Assembly (NCBI RefSeq): GCF_000175935.2
Contig: NC_014840.1
Span: forward strand, 62,001-126,000
Reading direction: 5' to 3'
DNA length: 64,000 nt
From: Pantoea sp. At-9b
GTDB taxonomy: Bacteria > Pseudomonadota > Gammaproteobacteria > Enterobacterales > Enterobacteriaceae
Made by a program: the position numbers and the translations under genes. Shown here piece after piece: positions 1 through 9,265 of the stretch; within the stretch, counting starts at the first letter, position 1, and each line of letters begins with the position of its first letter. A model generated the notes under the pieces. The model ran no database searches. It was not told the DNA's origin and worked only from the letters and a program-made list of their open reading frames with translations.

Positions 1-825
1 GATCTGGCGATAGCCATTGCCGGACCCGATGCCAGCGCGGAAACCGTGGCACAGATCCGGGTGCAGAATGGGCTGGACCAACCGCTGGTGGTGCAGTTCT
101 CCCACTGGTTCTGGTCGGCGCTACACCTCGATTTTGGTCGCTCGTTCTATTTTGAGAACACCGTGATGGATCTGGTTGGGCAGCGCATGCCCATCACCCT
201 CCAGCTCGGCGGCGTGGCGCTGCTGCTGGCGTTGGTGGTGGCGATCCCCCTTGGTGTGGTGGCGGCGGTGTTCCGCGACAGTTGGGTAGATCGCTGCGCG
301 ATGTTTATCTCGGTGCTGGGTCAGGCGATCCCCAACTTTTGGTTTGCTCTGGTGTTGATCCTGATTTTTGCGGTGGGGCTGAAATGGCTACCGGTGGCCG
401 GTAACGGTAGCTGGCAACATTTTGTTTTACCCGCGGTGGCGCTGGGATATTACGCCATGCCGTCGCTGATGCGTCTGACGCGTTCCGGCATGCTCGATGT
501 GCTGGGTGCGGATTATATCCGCACCGCCCATGCCAAAGGACTCAGTGCCTTCAAAGTGGTGGTGAAGCATGGTCTGCGTAACGCCATCATCCCGGTGGTG
601 GCGCTGGCAACGGTGGAACTCGGTTTTATGTTGGGCGGCTCGGTGGTGATTGAATCGGTGTTCTCGTTGCAGGGGCTGGGGCAACTGGCATGGGACTCCA
701 TCTCCCGCAACGACTTCCCGGTAGTGCAGGCCATCGTGCTGATCATCGCCATCTTCTACATCGGGCTGACGTTCCTGGCGGATGTGCTTAATGCGGTGCT
801 CGATCCCCGTTTGCGTAGCAAATAA
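1..825 (+). CDS. Peptide ABC transporter permease, DppB/OppB type (5' partial)
   Basis: Inner-membrane permease of a dipeptide/oligopeptide or related solute importer. The frame is open from base 1, so the N-terminus lies outside the window; about 274 residues are visible against a usual 305-340. The start of the visible part (DLAIAIAGPDAS) is the typical periplasmic loop after the first helix. Several hydrophobic segments follow. The cytoplasmic EAA loop is seen around YIRTAHAKGLSAFKVVVKHG, ending in the usual NAIIP. Second permease, two ATPases and a peptidase follow at 9-12 bp spacings or with overlaps, so one operon. A binding protein is expected upstream, outside the window. Substrate cannot be told from sequence. 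Confidence 0.93.
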   Translation, partial: DLAIAIAGPDASAETVAQIRVQNGLDQPLVVQFSHWFWSALHLDFGRSFYFENTVMDLVGQRMPITLQLGGVALLLALVVAIPLGVVAAVFRDSWVDRCAMFISVLGQAIPNFWFALVLILIFAVGLKWLPVAGNGSWQHFVLPAVALGYYAMPSLMRLTRSGMLDVLGADYIRTAHAKGLSAFKVVVKHGLRNAIIPVVALATVELGFMLGGSVVIESVFSLQGLGQLAWDSISRNDFPVVQAIVLIIAIFYIGLTFLADVLNAVLDPRLRSK

Positions 826-834
826 GGAATCTCA

Positions 835-1758
835 ATGAAAACGACTATGGCAGGAACCATGAAAAACGTCCTTAGCCCGGAAACCGGTCTGCTGCCGGAA
901 CCCACGGCGTGGCAGCGCCTGTGTCGCCGCATCTTTGGTCATCACAGCATGACATTGGGCGTGGTAATTCTGGGGACCATCGTTCTGCTGGCGTTGCTGG
1001 CCCCGCTAATTAGCCCACACGATCCCTTTGCCCAGGAAGTCAGTCGACGCCTGGTGCCGCCGGTTTGGTTTGCGAAAGGCGAATGGACACACCTGTTGGG
1101 CACCGACAAGCTTGGGCGCGACTATCTTAGCCGTCTGTTGTATGGCGCTCGGGTATCGCTGGTCATTGGTCTGGTCTCCGTGATGATCTCCGCGCTGATC
1201 GGCGTCACCCTTGGGGTGCTTGCCGGTTATTTCGGCGGACGGGTTGATGCGGTGGTCAGCTACCTGTTGACGGTTCGACTGGCGATGCCGGTGATCCTCG
1301 TCGCGCTGGCGCTGGCCTCGCTGATTGGCGGATCGGTCAAGGTGGTAATTCTGCTGCTTGGCCTGCTGCTCTGGGATCGCTTTCTGATTGTCTCGCGCTC
1401 CGTCACCCGGCAACTGCGTGAGGCCGAATTCATCGCGGCAGCGAGAACGCTCGGCGCATCGTCGCTGTTTATCATGCTGCGCGAAATTCTGCCGAATCTG
1501 CTCGGACCGTTGACCGTGGTGGTGACGCTCGAAATTGCCCACGCCATTTTGCTGGAAGCCACCCTGTCGTTTCTGGGGCTGGGCGTGCAACCCCCGATGC
1601 CGTCCTGGGGGCTGATGGTGGCAGAGGGCAAAGCCTATATGTTCTTTCAGCCGTGGGTGATTGTGATCCCCGGTGTGGCGCTGGCGTTGTTGGTATTGAG
1701 TATCAACCTGGTGGGTGATGGTCTGCGCGATATCACCGCACTCGACGGCCGCAACTAA
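835..1758 (+). CDS. Peptide ABC transporter permease, DppC/OppC type
   Basis: Second inner-membrane permease of the same importer, 307 residues, usual length. It has a cytoplasmic N-terminal stretch, a first helix near residues 40-60, the OppC-type loop HLLGTDKLGRDYLSRLLYGAR, and an EAA loop (AEFIAAARTLGASSLFIMLREILPN; the G at the usual place). The ATG at 835 follows AAGGAAT by 5 bp and lies 9 bp after the previous stop. Internal ATGs at 847 and 859 are possible but less well placed. Pairs with the upstream DppB-type subunit. Confidence 0.94.
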   Translation: MKTTMAGTMKNVLSPETGLLPEPTAWQRLCRRIFGHHSMTLGVVILGTIVLLALLAPLISPHDPFAQEVSRRLVPPVWFAKGEWTHLLGTDKLGRDYLSRLLYGARVSLVIGLVSVMISALIGVTLGVLAGYFGGRVDAVVSYLLTVRLAMPVILVALALASLIGGSVKVVILLLGLLLWDRFLIVSRSVTRQLREAEFIAAARTLGASSLFIMLREILPNLLGPLTVVVTLEIAHAILLEATLSFLGLGVQPPMPSWGLMVAEGKAYMFFQPWVIVIPGVALALLVLSINLVGDGLRDITALDGRN

Positions 1759-1770
1759 GAGGGAAATGAG

Positions 1771-2766
1771 ATGAACCAGACTGATGCACCGCTGCTGGAA
1801 GTGAAAAACCTGCGCGTGGATTTACAGACTCCGCGTGGCACGCTGCACGCCGTGCGCGGCATTGATTTCAGCGTCAATCGCGGCGAGATGTTATGCCTGG
1901 TGGGCGAATCCGGCTGCGGCAAATCCATGACCTCGCTGGCGATGATGGATTTGCTGCCGCGCAATGCCCGACGTCAGGCCGACAGCCTGCGCTTTAAGGG
2001 CCATGACCTGCTGGCACTCAACCGGCGTGAACGCACGGCGATGCGCGGCAATAGCATGTCGATGATCTTCCAGGAGCCGATGACATCACTGAATCCATCC
2101 TGGACGCTCGGCGAACAGCTGTGTGAAACCCTGCTGGCGCATCGTAAGGTTTCGCGTGCCCAGGCGCGGGAACGTGCGGTGTACCTGATGGAGCGCGTGG
2201 GCATCCCGCAGGCAGCGGATCGACTGAAACAGTATCCGCATCAACTCTCTGGTGGCCTGCGACAACGCATCATGATCGCGATGTCGCTGATGTGTGAACC
2301 TGAACTGATCATTGCCGATGAACCGACCACCGCGCTGGATGTCACCATTCAGGCGCAGATTCTGCGGCTGCTGCGCGAGTTGCAACAGGAAATGGGTATG
2401 GCGGTGATCTTCATTACCCACGACCTCGGCGTGGTGGCGCGTATCGCCGACCGCGTAGCGGTGATGTACGCCGGGCAGGTGGTGGAAACCGCTCCGGTCG
2501 ATGAACTGTTTCGCCAGCCGCAGCACCCGTATACCCGTGGGCTGCTGGGCTGCATTCCGGTGGCTGGCCGTACTCAGCCGGGGCAACCTCTGCCCACCAT
2601 CCCTGGCGTCGTGCCTAATCTGACCGGTCCGCAACAGGGCTGTGCGTTTCGCAACCGCTGTAGCCAGTGCCAGGAGGCCTGTAACGAGAACCCGCCTTAT
2701 CAGCCGCTGAATGCGCAGCATCAGGTACGTTGCATTCGTCCTTTGTCCATCACGGAGGCGCTATGA
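1771..2766 (+). CDS. Peptide ABC transporter ATP-binding protein, DppD/OppD type
   Basis: First cytoplasmic ATPase of the importer, 331 residues. Walker A is GESGCGKS (residues 47-54), the Q-loop is [10 protein letters not shown], the signature is LSGGLRQR (the common second Q replaced by L, as in many OppD proteins), Walker B is [12 protein letters not shown], and the H-loop is FITHDLG. The C-terminal oligopeptide-transporter extension has the cysteine cluster [14 protein letters not shown], typical of OppD/DppD and sometimes linked to an Fe-S site. SD GAGGGAAATGAG precedes the ATG. The stop overlaps the next start (ATGA). Confidence 0.95.
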   Translation: MNQTDAPLLEVKNLRVDLQTPRGTLHAVRGIDFSVNRGEMLCLVGESGCGKSMTSLAMMDLLPRNARRQADSLRFKGHDLLALNRRERTAMRGNSMSMIFQEPMTSLNPSWTLGEQLCETLLAHRKVSRAQARERAVYLMERVGIPQAADRLKQYPHQLSGGLRQRIMIAMSLMCEPELIIADEPTTALDVTIQAQILRLLRELQQEMGMAVIFITHDLGVVARIADRVAVMYAGQVVETAPVDELFRQPQHPYTRGLLGCIPVAGRTQPGQPLPTIPGVVPNLTGPQQGCAFRNRCSQCQEACNENPPYQPLNAQHQVRCIRPLSITEAL

Positions 2767-3614
2767 GCAACCTGACACCGCCGCATATCGCCGGTAATGA
2801 GGATATCGCGCTGGAGCTGTGTGCGCTGAGCCGGACCTTTCGTCTGAATCGTGGCCTGTTTAAGTCCCCGGCGGAGATCCGCGCGGTCGAAAATGTCTCA
2901 CTGCGTATTCGGCGCGGCGAAACGCTGGGGCTGGTAGGTGAATCAGGCTGCGGCAAAAGTACTCTGGCAAAAATGTTACTGGGGTTGCTGCCACCCACCA
3001 CCGGCAACGTGTTGATTGAGGGGCGCGAAGTCGATGCTGCCGACCGGCGTAAATTGAGCGCGCGTATTCAGCCCATTTTTCAGGACCCCTACTCTTCACT
3101 TAACCCGCGTCGTACCGTCGCGGATGTTGTCGAGGTGGCTTTGCGGCTGCATAACATTGGCACGGCGGCCGAGCGGAAAAAGCAGGTGCGGGAAATGCTG
3201 GATCTGGTGGGCATGCCGTCTCGCACCCATAGCCAGTATCCGGGGCAACTTTCCGGCGGTCAGCGTCAGCGTGTCGCCATCGCCCGTGCCTTGATTCTGC
3301 GCCCGGAGATTCTTATTTGCGACGAACCCACTTCGGCGCTGGATGTCTCGGTACAGGCGCAGATCCTTAATCTGCTGCTGGCGCTGAAACAGGAATTCTC
3401 CCTGACGTATCTGTTTATCAGCCACAACCTGTCAGTTGTGGAGCATCTGGTTGATCATGTCGCGGTGATGCGTAAAGGCCAGATTGTTGAACAGGGAACG
3501 CGCGAGCAGATCTTTAACCAGCCACAACATCCTTATACCCGGGCGTTGCTGGCATCAGTGATGACCCCGGAACCGGGCCTCGGTATTCCGGAAATTGAAG
3601 GAATCGACGGATAA
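2763..3614 (+). CDS. Peptide ABC transporter ATP-binding protein, DppF/OppF type
   Basis: Second ATPase, 283 residues. I start it at the ATG at 2763 because it has an excellent SD (CGGAGG, 2753-2758) and overlaps the previous stop as ATGA; an in-frame ATG at 2730 lies deep inside dppD and has no SD. Walker [10 protein letters not shown]-loop FQDPYSSLNP, signature LSGGQRQR, Walker B ILICDEPTSALD and H-loop FISHNL are all present. The C-terminus is shorter than full-length OppF and lacks the cysteine cluster. Overlaps the peptidase start by one base. Confidence 0.95.
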   Translation: MSNLTPPHIAGNEDIALELCALSRTFRLNRGLFKSPAEIRAVENVSLRIRRGETLGLVGESGCGKSTLAKMLLGLLPPTTGNVLIEGREVDAADRRKLSARIQPIFQDPYSSLNPRRTVADVVEVALRLHNIGTAAERKKQVREMLDLVGMPSRTHSQYPGQLSGGQRQRVAIARALILRPEILICDEPTSALDVSVQAQILNLLLALKQEFSLTYLFISHNLSVVEHLVDHVAVMRKGQIVEQGTREQIFNQPQHPYTRALLASVMTPEPGLGIPEIEGIDG

Positions 3615-5014
3615 TGACGATCACACGTGAAACGACGCTACAGGCGGCGCTGGACCATTTTCACACCGGTGCCTTGCGTGAGACGCTGGCGCGCCGGATC
3701 CACTACCGCACGGAGAGCCAGCATCCACAGCAGATGGCTTACCTCAATGAAGAGATGATCCCGTACCTGACCGCGCTGGGATTCCATTGTCAGGTGGTCG
3801 CCAATCCCGAGGCGGGAAAAAGCCCGTTTCTGCTGGCGCGCCGCCTGGAAGACGCGGCCGCCTTTACCCTGCTGACTTATGGTCACGGCGATGTGGTGCC
3901 GGGCGATGAGGCGAACTGGCGCAGCGGCCTGAACCCGTGGGAGTTGAGTGTCGAGGGCAATCGCTGGTACGGGCGCGGGACGGCCGATAATAAAGGCCAG
4001 CACAGCATTAACCTCGCGGCACTGGCGCTGGTGTTGAAGGCACGTAACGGACGGCTGGGTTATAACGTCAAAATGATTCTGGAGATGGGTGAAGAGATCG
4101 GTTCACCGGGTTTGGAAGCGGTTTGCCAGCAGTATCGCGACTGGCTGGCCGCCGATCTTTTTATCGCTTCGGATGGCCCACGCGTGACAGCGTCACGTCC
4201 CACCTTGTTTCTCGGCTCCCGTGGCGTATTTAACTTTACGTTGCAGGTGACATTGCGTGATGGCGCACACCACTCTGGCAACTGGGGCGGTTTGCTCAGT
4301 AATCCTGGTATCCGGCTGGCCCATGCGATTGGAACACTGGTGGACGCCAATGGCCGGATCTTGCTGCCTGCGCTGTTACCCCCGCCGTTATCGGACAGCA
4401 TCCGTCATCATCTCTCCGACCTTGAGTTAGGTAATGCCCCAGGTGACCCGCTAATCGCCGCGCAGTGGGGTGAACCGGGCCTGAACGCGGCCGAGAAACT
4501 CTATGGCTGGAATACGCTGGAGACGCTGGCGATGATCAGCGGCAATCCCGATAAACCGGCCCACGCCATCCCGCCAACCGCGCTGGCGCATTGCCATATG
4601 CGCTATGTGCCGGGCAGTGACGTGGACAACTTTGCCAGCCATATTCGCCAACATCTTGACCAGCAGGGTTTTCACGATGTGGCAGTGGTGGCACCGGTGA
4701 ACTGTTTTAAAGCCACACGTATTGATCCTGAAGACCCGTGGGTCAGCTGGAGTCTGGCCTCGATTCACCGTTCAACCGGGAAGGACGCCGCCGTGCTGCC
4801 CAACTTCGGCGGTGGCTTACCGAATGCCTGTTTTCTTGATACGTTTGGAGTGCCCACGCTGTGGATTCCGCACTCGTATCCGGCGTGTTCCCAGCATGCG
4901 CCCGATGAGCATCTGCTTGCCGATGTGGCCTGCGAAGCGCTGCAAATCATGACCGGTTTGTATTGGGATCTTGCTGAGCAGGGCCGGGAGGTCATGCGCG
5001 ATCGGCAAGGCTGA
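3614..5014 (+). CDS. M20-family metallopeptidase (dipeptidase / carboxypeptidase-like)
   Basis: Zinc-dependent exopeptidase or amidohydrolase, 466 residues, usual length for M20. Metal ligands and catalytic residues are recognisable in order: YGHGDVVPG (His and Asp), GRGTADNKGQ (bridging Asp), MGEEIGSPG (catalytic Glu and ligand Glu), IASDGP (Asp) and a C-terminal HSYPACSQHAPDEH (ligand His). No signal peptide, so cytoplasmic. It starts one base inside the ATPase stop and is clearly co-transcribed, suggesting that the imported solute is a peptide or N-acyl/peptide-like compound hydrolysed here. The exact substrate is unknown. Confidence 0.92.
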   Translation: MTITRETTLQAALDHFHTGALRETLARRIHYRTESQHPQQMAYLNEEMIPYLTALGFHCQVVANPEAGKSPFLLARRLEDAAAFTLLTYGHGDVVPGDEANWRSGLNPWELSVEGNRWYGRGTADNKGQHSINLAALALVLKARNGRLGYNVKMILEMGEEIGSPGLEAVCQQYRDWLAADLFIASDGPRVTASRPTLFLGSRGVFNFTLQVTLRDGAHHSGNWGGLLSNPGIRLAHAIGTLVDANGRILLPALLPPPLSDSIRHHLSDLELGNAPGDPLIAAQWGEPGLNAAEKLYGWNTLETLAMISGNPDKPAHAIPPTALAHCHMRYVPGSDVDNFASHIRQHLDQQGFHDVAVVAPVNCFKATRIDPEDPWVSWSLASIHRSTGKDAAVLPNFGGGLPNACFLDTFGVPTLWIPHSYPACSQHAPDEHLLADVACEALQIMTGLYWDLAEQGREVMRDRQG

Positions 5015-5029
5015 TATCACGGAGGCCCT

Positions 5030-5962
5030 GTGCACAATACTGAGATTCGTTACTTTATGGCGGTGGCGACCACCGGTTCGATCAGCGCCGCCAGCCAGCA
5101 GTTGTTTGTCGCCATCTCCGCCATCAGTCGGCATATTCAGCGGCTGGAAACCCGGCTGGGGGTCACGTTGTTTGAACGTAGCCCTCGCGGGATGCAGCTC
5201 AATGACGCCGGACATATTCTGGCAAACCATGTCCGCCGCAGTATGGCGGATATGGAGTTGGCCGTCGCTGAGCTGAAAGGGATCAAAGCCGTCGATCAAA
5301 CCACCATTCGGGTGGTGTGTACCGATGGCTTGGCGTTTAACCTGCTGCCCAATCTGATGGCGAAGTTTCGTCTGCTCCATCCCCGCGTCAGTTTTATTCT
5401 GACGGTCGGCACCGGCAGGCAGGTGCCGGAACTGGTGCGTAACGGTGACTGTGATTTGGCGATCCGCTTTACCCTGTCCCCCGAGTCCGGTGTGGAGGTG
5501 CTGGCGTCATTTCCCTCGCCGGTGCTGCTTTTTATGAAGGACGATCATCCGTTGGCGGAGCGGGATATTCAGTTGGCGGATTTGAATGCCTGGCCGGTGG
5601 TGCTGCCAGACCAGTCAGCGACCATCCGCCAGCTGTTTGACCTCTCCTGCCGCATGAATAATGTCTTTATCGACCCCGTCTTCACCTGTAACCACTTCTC
5701 CACACTGTACGACTTTGTCTGCCAGACCCCTGGAGCCATCAGCGTCAGCAGTCATTATTCGATTATGACGCGCGCACGTCAGGATGGCCTGATCATCAAG
5801 ACCATCAACCGCGACCAGTTGAGCCAGCGCAGCCTGCAATTGCAAAGTGAGATGGGCAAACCGCGCAGTGCGATGCTGGATACTTTTTTTGTTTTTCTGC
5901 GGGAAGAAATTCAGTTGCGGGATCAGCAGTGTCGGAAAGAGTTTGATTTGCAGTTTCGTTGA
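5030..5962 (+). CDS. LysR-family transcriptional regulator
   Basis: 310-residue LTTR. The N-terminal winged HTH is clear (YFMAVATTGSISAASQQLFVAISAISRHIQRLE, then LGVTLFER), followed by a periplasmic-binding-like effector domain. GTG start at 5030 with SD GGAGG at 5021-5025. It sits 15 bp after the peptidase stop, in the same direction, as the last gene of the transporter operon, so it probably controls that operon and itself. Being at the end of the operon rather than divergent is less usual for an LTTR. Confidence 0.92.
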   Translation: MHNTEIRYFMAVATTGSISAASQQLFVAISAISRHIQRLETRLGVTLFERSPRGMQLNDAGHILANHVRRSMADMELAVAELKGIKAVDQTTIRVVCTDGLAFNLLPNLMAKFRLLHPRVSFILTVGTGRQVPELVRNGDCDLAIRFTLSPESGVEVLASFPSPVLLFMKDDHPLAERDIQLADLNAWPVVLPDQSATIRQLFDLSCRMNNVFIDPVFTCNHFSTLYDFVCQTPGAISVSSHYSIMTRARQDGLIIKTINRDQLSQRSLQLQSEMGKPRSAMLDTFFVFLREEIQLRDQQCRKEFDLQFR

Positions 5963-5970
5963 ATCAGGTC

Positions 5971-6036
5971 CGTAGCGGCGCGATTTATCGCGCGAATTTA
6001 AGCTGAAAAAACAGCGCGATAAATCGCGCCGCTACG
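5971..6036. repeat. Perfect long inverted repeat, REP-like / bidirectional terminator
   Basis: Arms of 23 bp at 5971-5993 and 6014-6036 are exact reverse complements. Each arm begins CGTAGCGGCGCGATTTATCG; the loop is 20 nt. It starts 8 bp after the LysR stop and ends 19 bp before the acdS stop, between convergent genes. It looks like a dispersed intergenic palindrome of the REP/BIME kind and could terminate transcription in both directions. I saw no second copy in this window. Confidence 0.8.
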
Positions 6037-6055
6037 AATAAATTATCCCGAGGGA

Positions 6056-7072
6056 TTAACCGTTACGGAAGATGTAGCTGTAAGCGCTCAGGGCTGGCGC
6101 ACCGCCCAGGTGGGCATACAACACTTTCGAGCCTTCCGGGAACTCGCCATTACGCACCATATCGATCATGCCCTGCATGGATTTCCCTTCGTAAACCGGG
6201 TCGGTCAGCACCCCTTCGGTACGGGCGCACAGGCGAATCGCTTCCAGCGTACCTTCGCTGGGTAAACCGTATTCCGGGCCGCCGTAACGGGTATCCAGCA
6301 CCACGTCTTCTTCGGTGATTTCACGTCCCAGTTCAACCAGGTTAGCGGTATTCTGCGCAATGCGCAGGATTTGCGCTTTGGTTTTCTCAGGTTTCGCTGA
6401 AGCATCAATACCAATGACATTGCGTGAGCGGCCGTCAGCGGCAAATCCTACCACCATACCCGCCTGGGTACTGCCGGTAACCGAGCACACGACGATGTAA
6501 TCAAATTTAAAGCCCAACTCTTTTTCTTGCTGACGCACCTCTTCGGCAAAGCCGACAAAGCCCAAACCGCCGTAAGGATGCTCTGAACATCCCGCCGGGA
6601 TCGGGAAGGGTTTGCCGCCATTCTCCGCCGCTTCTTCCATTGCCTGCTTCCAGCTTTCACGAATTCCGATATCAAAACCGGCAGCGTCCAGACGTACATC
6701 GGCACCCATAATGCGTGACAGCTCGATGTTGCCGACGCGGTCATAGACGGCATCGGAATAATTCACCCAGTTCTCCTGCACCAGCACACATTTCATCCCG
6801 AGATGTGCAGCCACTGCGGCAACCTGACGTGTCTGGTTAGACTGCACGCCGCCGATTGAGACCAGGGTGTCACATCCCTGCGCCAGTGCTTCCGGGATCA
6901 GGTATTCCATCTTACGGGTTTTGTTGCCGCCGAAAGCCAGGCCGCTGTTGCAGTCCTCACGCTTGGCATACAGTTCCACTTTGCCGCCTAATTCCGCACT
7001 CAGACGTTTCAACGGGGTAATCGGCGATGGACCAAACGTCAGAGGATAACGGGGGAATTTTTCAAGATTCAT
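6056..7072 (-). CDS. acdS: 1-aminocyclopropane-1-carboxylate (ACC) deaminase
   Basis: PLP enzyme that cleaves ACC, the plant ethylene precursor, to ammonia and 2-oxobutanoate in the cytoplasm. The ATG at 7072 gives exactly 338 residues, the usual length of AcdS; an in-frame extension to 7156 has no family support. Residues that separate ACC deaminase from the related D-cysteine desulfhydrases are all in place: PLP lysine K51 (GGNKTRK), S78 (GGVQSNQ), Y294 and E295 (VYEGKS) and L322 (YAHLGG). The sequence is very close to the pseudomonad enzyme as I recall it. A divergent EamA exporter and an Lrp-type regulator lie next to it; acdS genes elsewhere are controlled by an Lrp-type AcdR. Confidence 0.96.
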   Translation of the reverse strand: MNLEKFPRYPLTFGPSPITPLKRLSAELGGKVELYAKREDCNSGLAFGGNKTRKMEYLIPEALAQGCDTLVSIGGVQSNQTRQVAAVAAHLGMKCVLVQENWVNYSDAVYDRVGNIELSRIMGADVRLDAAGFDIGIRESWKQAMEEAAENGGKPFPIPAGCSEHPYGGLGFVGFAEEVRQQEKELGFKFDYIVVCSVTGSTQAGMVVGFAADGRSRNVIGIDASAKPEKTKAQILRIAQNTANLVELGREITEEDVVLDTRYGGPEYGLPSEGTLEAIRLCARTEGVLTDPVYEGKSMQGMIDMVRNGEFPEGSKVLYAHLGGAPALSAYSYIFRNG

Positions 7073-7439
7073 AGCTTCTCTCCGGGATATATGAAGTCGC
7101 ACGCCGTAAATTATGCTGCGCTGTTGATATTGGTTTGCCAAATAACAATATCCCATCGTGTTTATTTTTCACATTTCGTTTTAATGCACTTTTTTCTAAT
7201 AAATTACGATCGTGCCAGTGTTTTGCGATTTAAAATTACATTTTTCAGCTATAGCACGAAATAAAATTAACATCGCACTCGGAATGATGTTGCGTAAAAT
7301 GCACACATCTTATTAAAAATCATAGAGTTAGGTTGCTGTGGCAGCATGCCATCACTTCGGCGCATGCCCCCTGAAGCCACCGTTGAACGCATAAGGCTAA
7401 CAATGCTATTTCTTTGATCATTCATCCCTCATATCAATA
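7073..7439. promoter_or_regulatory. Divergent acdS / EamA promoter region
   Basis: 367 bp of AT-rich DNA between divergent genes, with long A/T runs near 7150-7320 of the kind Lrp/AcdR-type proteins bind. No exact palindrome or clear -35/-10 pair could be fixed by eye. The region must hold both start regions. Confidence 0.5.
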
Positions 7440-8363
7440 ATGAATGATCACATGAGTGAAAATTACCAATATGCGAGCAGCGCCAGACAAGGAATGCTAA
7501 AAGGCATTATTTTATTAGTTATTGCGATTGTTTTATGGGGTTGCAACTGGCCAATGATGAAAGCGGGACTTTCGCATATCACACCTTTGTGGTTTTCTAC
7601 GCTACGTTTCTCCACCAGCGCGCTAGTGCTTTTTTTATTACAGTTATCGACCGGGAGAATACGTATTCCGGGTCGCCGAGAGTTGCCGGTCATATTCAGC
7701 GTTGGCCTGTTGCAGATGATGGCTTTTACTGCTCTGGGATGTATTGCGATGAATTACCTGCCCGCAGGGAAATCCGCAGTACTGGCATATACGACGCCGT
7801 TATGGGTGGTGCCCGCATCGGTGATACTCTTTAAAGAAAAATTATCGTCGTTCCAATTGTCCGGTGCGTTAATTGGCATTATTGGCATCGTGGTATTATT
7901 TGACCCGATTGCCATCGACTGGCGCGATCACGGGCAGATTATCGCGAACGGATTGTTGCTGCTGGCCTCACTTTGCTGGGCGATCTGCATTCTGCATCTG
8001 CGCCGTACCGGCTCCAGGCTTAATGCTTTTGAGCTGGCCCCGTGGCAAATGTTGCTCGCAACCCTGGTGCTACTGCCGCTGGCGTGGGTGTTTGAGGGGC
8101 GCTGGAGCGGCGATAACTCGCGCGAACTGTTAGCCATAACCTTGTTTGTCGGGCCGGTCGCCACCGCTTTCTGCTTTTGCGCGGTCAATGCGGCCAGTGC
8201 ATGGCTATCTGGCGTCACCCTTTCTTCAATGATGCTACTGGTGCCGATTACCGGCCTGCTGGTATCGGTCCCTGCGTTGCATGAACAGTTGACCTTGCCG
8301 CTGGTGGCGGGTGCGCTGTTGATTGCGCTGGGTATTGCGTTACTGACGCGGAAAAAAGCGTGA
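7440..8363 (+). CDS. EamA/DMT-family transporter (10-TM exporter)
   Basis: 307-residue drug/metabolite-superfamily membrane protein with two EamA repeats (about residues 20-145 and 160-300) and ten hydrophobic helices. The first carries the family-typical IVLWGCNWPMMKAG. Members export amino acids and metabolites. It is divergent from acdS and convergent with the Lrp-type gene, so an amino-acid or amine exporter is plausible. The start is unsure: ATGs at 7440 and 7452 both lack a strong SD. Confidence 0.88.
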   Translation: MNDHMSENYQYASSARQGMLKGIILLVIAIVLWGCNWPMMKAGLSHITPLWFSTLRFSTSALVLFLLQLSTGRIRIPGRRELPVIFSVGLLQMMAFTALGCIAMNYLPAGKSAVLAYTTPLWVVPASVILFKEKLSSFQLSGALIGIIGIVVLFDPIAIDWRDHGQIIANGLLLLASLCWAICILHLRRTGSRLNAFELAPWQMLLATLVLLPLAWVFEGRWSGDNSRELLAITLFVGPVATAFCFCAVNAASAWLSGVTLSSMMLLVPITGLLVSVPALHEQLTLPLVAGALLIALGIALLTRKKA

Positions 8364-8371
8364 TGATCATT

Positions 8372-8869
8372 TTATAAGGGAATTTGCGTGGTGGAGAACA
8401 CCTCGCGCAAACCAATAAAAGAACGGATCTGTCGTACTCCAGGCAGGAATAATAACTGCTCCGCGTGGAGTTTATTAAAACTCTGGTTATCTGCGGTGCG
8501 GATTAACATAATATAATCGAACTCACCACTGACCATATGGCATTCCATACAGCCGCGTATTTTACCGGCCTCGCCTTCGAAGTCTTTAAATGATTCAGGG
8601 GTGGAACGATCGAGGACAATGCCAATCATCACCACCAGCCCCGCATTTAATGTTTCTGGGTTGAGCAAAGCTACAGTGTTTTTAATAAAACCGAGCTTTT
8701 TTAACCGTTCGACACGGCGCAGGCACGCGGGAGGGCTGAGGTTGATTTTTTCAGCCAGAGCCACATTCGCAATAGAACTGTCGCGTTGTAAAATTCGGAG
8801 TATTGCCATGTCAAAGCGATCGAGTGTTTTATCACCACCTGTGATGTCTGGACTTTTCTTCTGCTCCAT
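8372..8869 (-). CDS. Lrp/AsnC-family transcriptional regulator
   Basis: 165 residues from the ATG at 8869, chosen for its SD (GGTGGAG, 5-11 bp upstream); an open extension to 8932 lacks one. N-terminal HTH (LDRFDMAILRILQRDSSIAN, then LSPPACLRRVERLKKLGFI) and a C-terminal RAM ligand domain (GCMECHMVSGEFDYIMLIRT). By neighbourhood it may control the EamA gene and/or acdS, like AcdR, but here it is separated from acdS by the transporter rather than divergent from it. The AcdR assignment is inference. Confidence 0.92.
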   Translation of the reverse strand: MEQKKSPDITGGDKTLDRFDMAILRILQRDSSIANVALAEKINLSPPACLRRVERLKKLGFIKNTVALLNPETLNAGLVVMIGIVLDRSTPESFKDFEGEAGKIRGCMECHMVSGEFDYIMLIRTADNQSFNKLHAEQLLFLPGVRQIRSFIGLREVFSTTQIPL

Positions 8870-9008
8870 GATCTCCACCTTGTATAATATGAATATCTTA
8901 TTTTTATCATAGCCTGTTCTTATATTTTTCAATGGCTACGAGAATGACTTGTTTGCATCCTTTCATTGGAATATAAAAAAATCAACTCCAGTATTGATGA
9001 AGGTGAAA

Positions 9009-9221
9009 ATGGCTTCGATTGATATCTATATCTCTGAACGCTTGCGTCAATTGCGCAAAGCGCAGGGCTGGAGTTTGAGTGAAACAGAGAGAATGACCGG
9101 GGTGAGTAAATCGATGTTGGGTCAGATCGAGCGGGGAGAATCCAGCCCGACGCTGGCTACCATCGAAAAAATCTCTGCCGGATTCCGGCTCACGTTAAAG
9201 GACTTCCTGAATCTGTCTTGA
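9009..9221 (+). CDS. Short XRE-family HTH protein, possibly truncated XRE-cupin regulator
   Basis: 70 residues from the ATG at 9009 (SD GAAGGTG). The whole protein is one HTH_3 domain: ISERLRQLRKAQGWSLSETE, then GVSKSMLGQIERGESSPTLATIEKIS. This matches the N-terminal half of SutR/YdcN-like XRE-cupin regulators (about 180 residues), but no cupin sequence follows the stop in any frame I checked. It is either a genuine small HTH protein or the stump of a longer one. Confidence 0.75.
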   Translation: MASIDIYISERLRQLRKAQGWSLSETERMTGVSKSMLGQIERGESSPTLATIEKISAGFRLTLKDFLNLS

Positions 9222-9265
9222 AGCAGGAACCGGCGCACTAGCGCTATGTCGCTGCGCGAGAATCA

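Noticed and set aside
1006..1590. Long open frame on the minus strand inside the DppC-type gene
   Set aside because: Gln/Arg/His-rich translation typical of antisense shadows of GC-rich genes; no SD and no domain.
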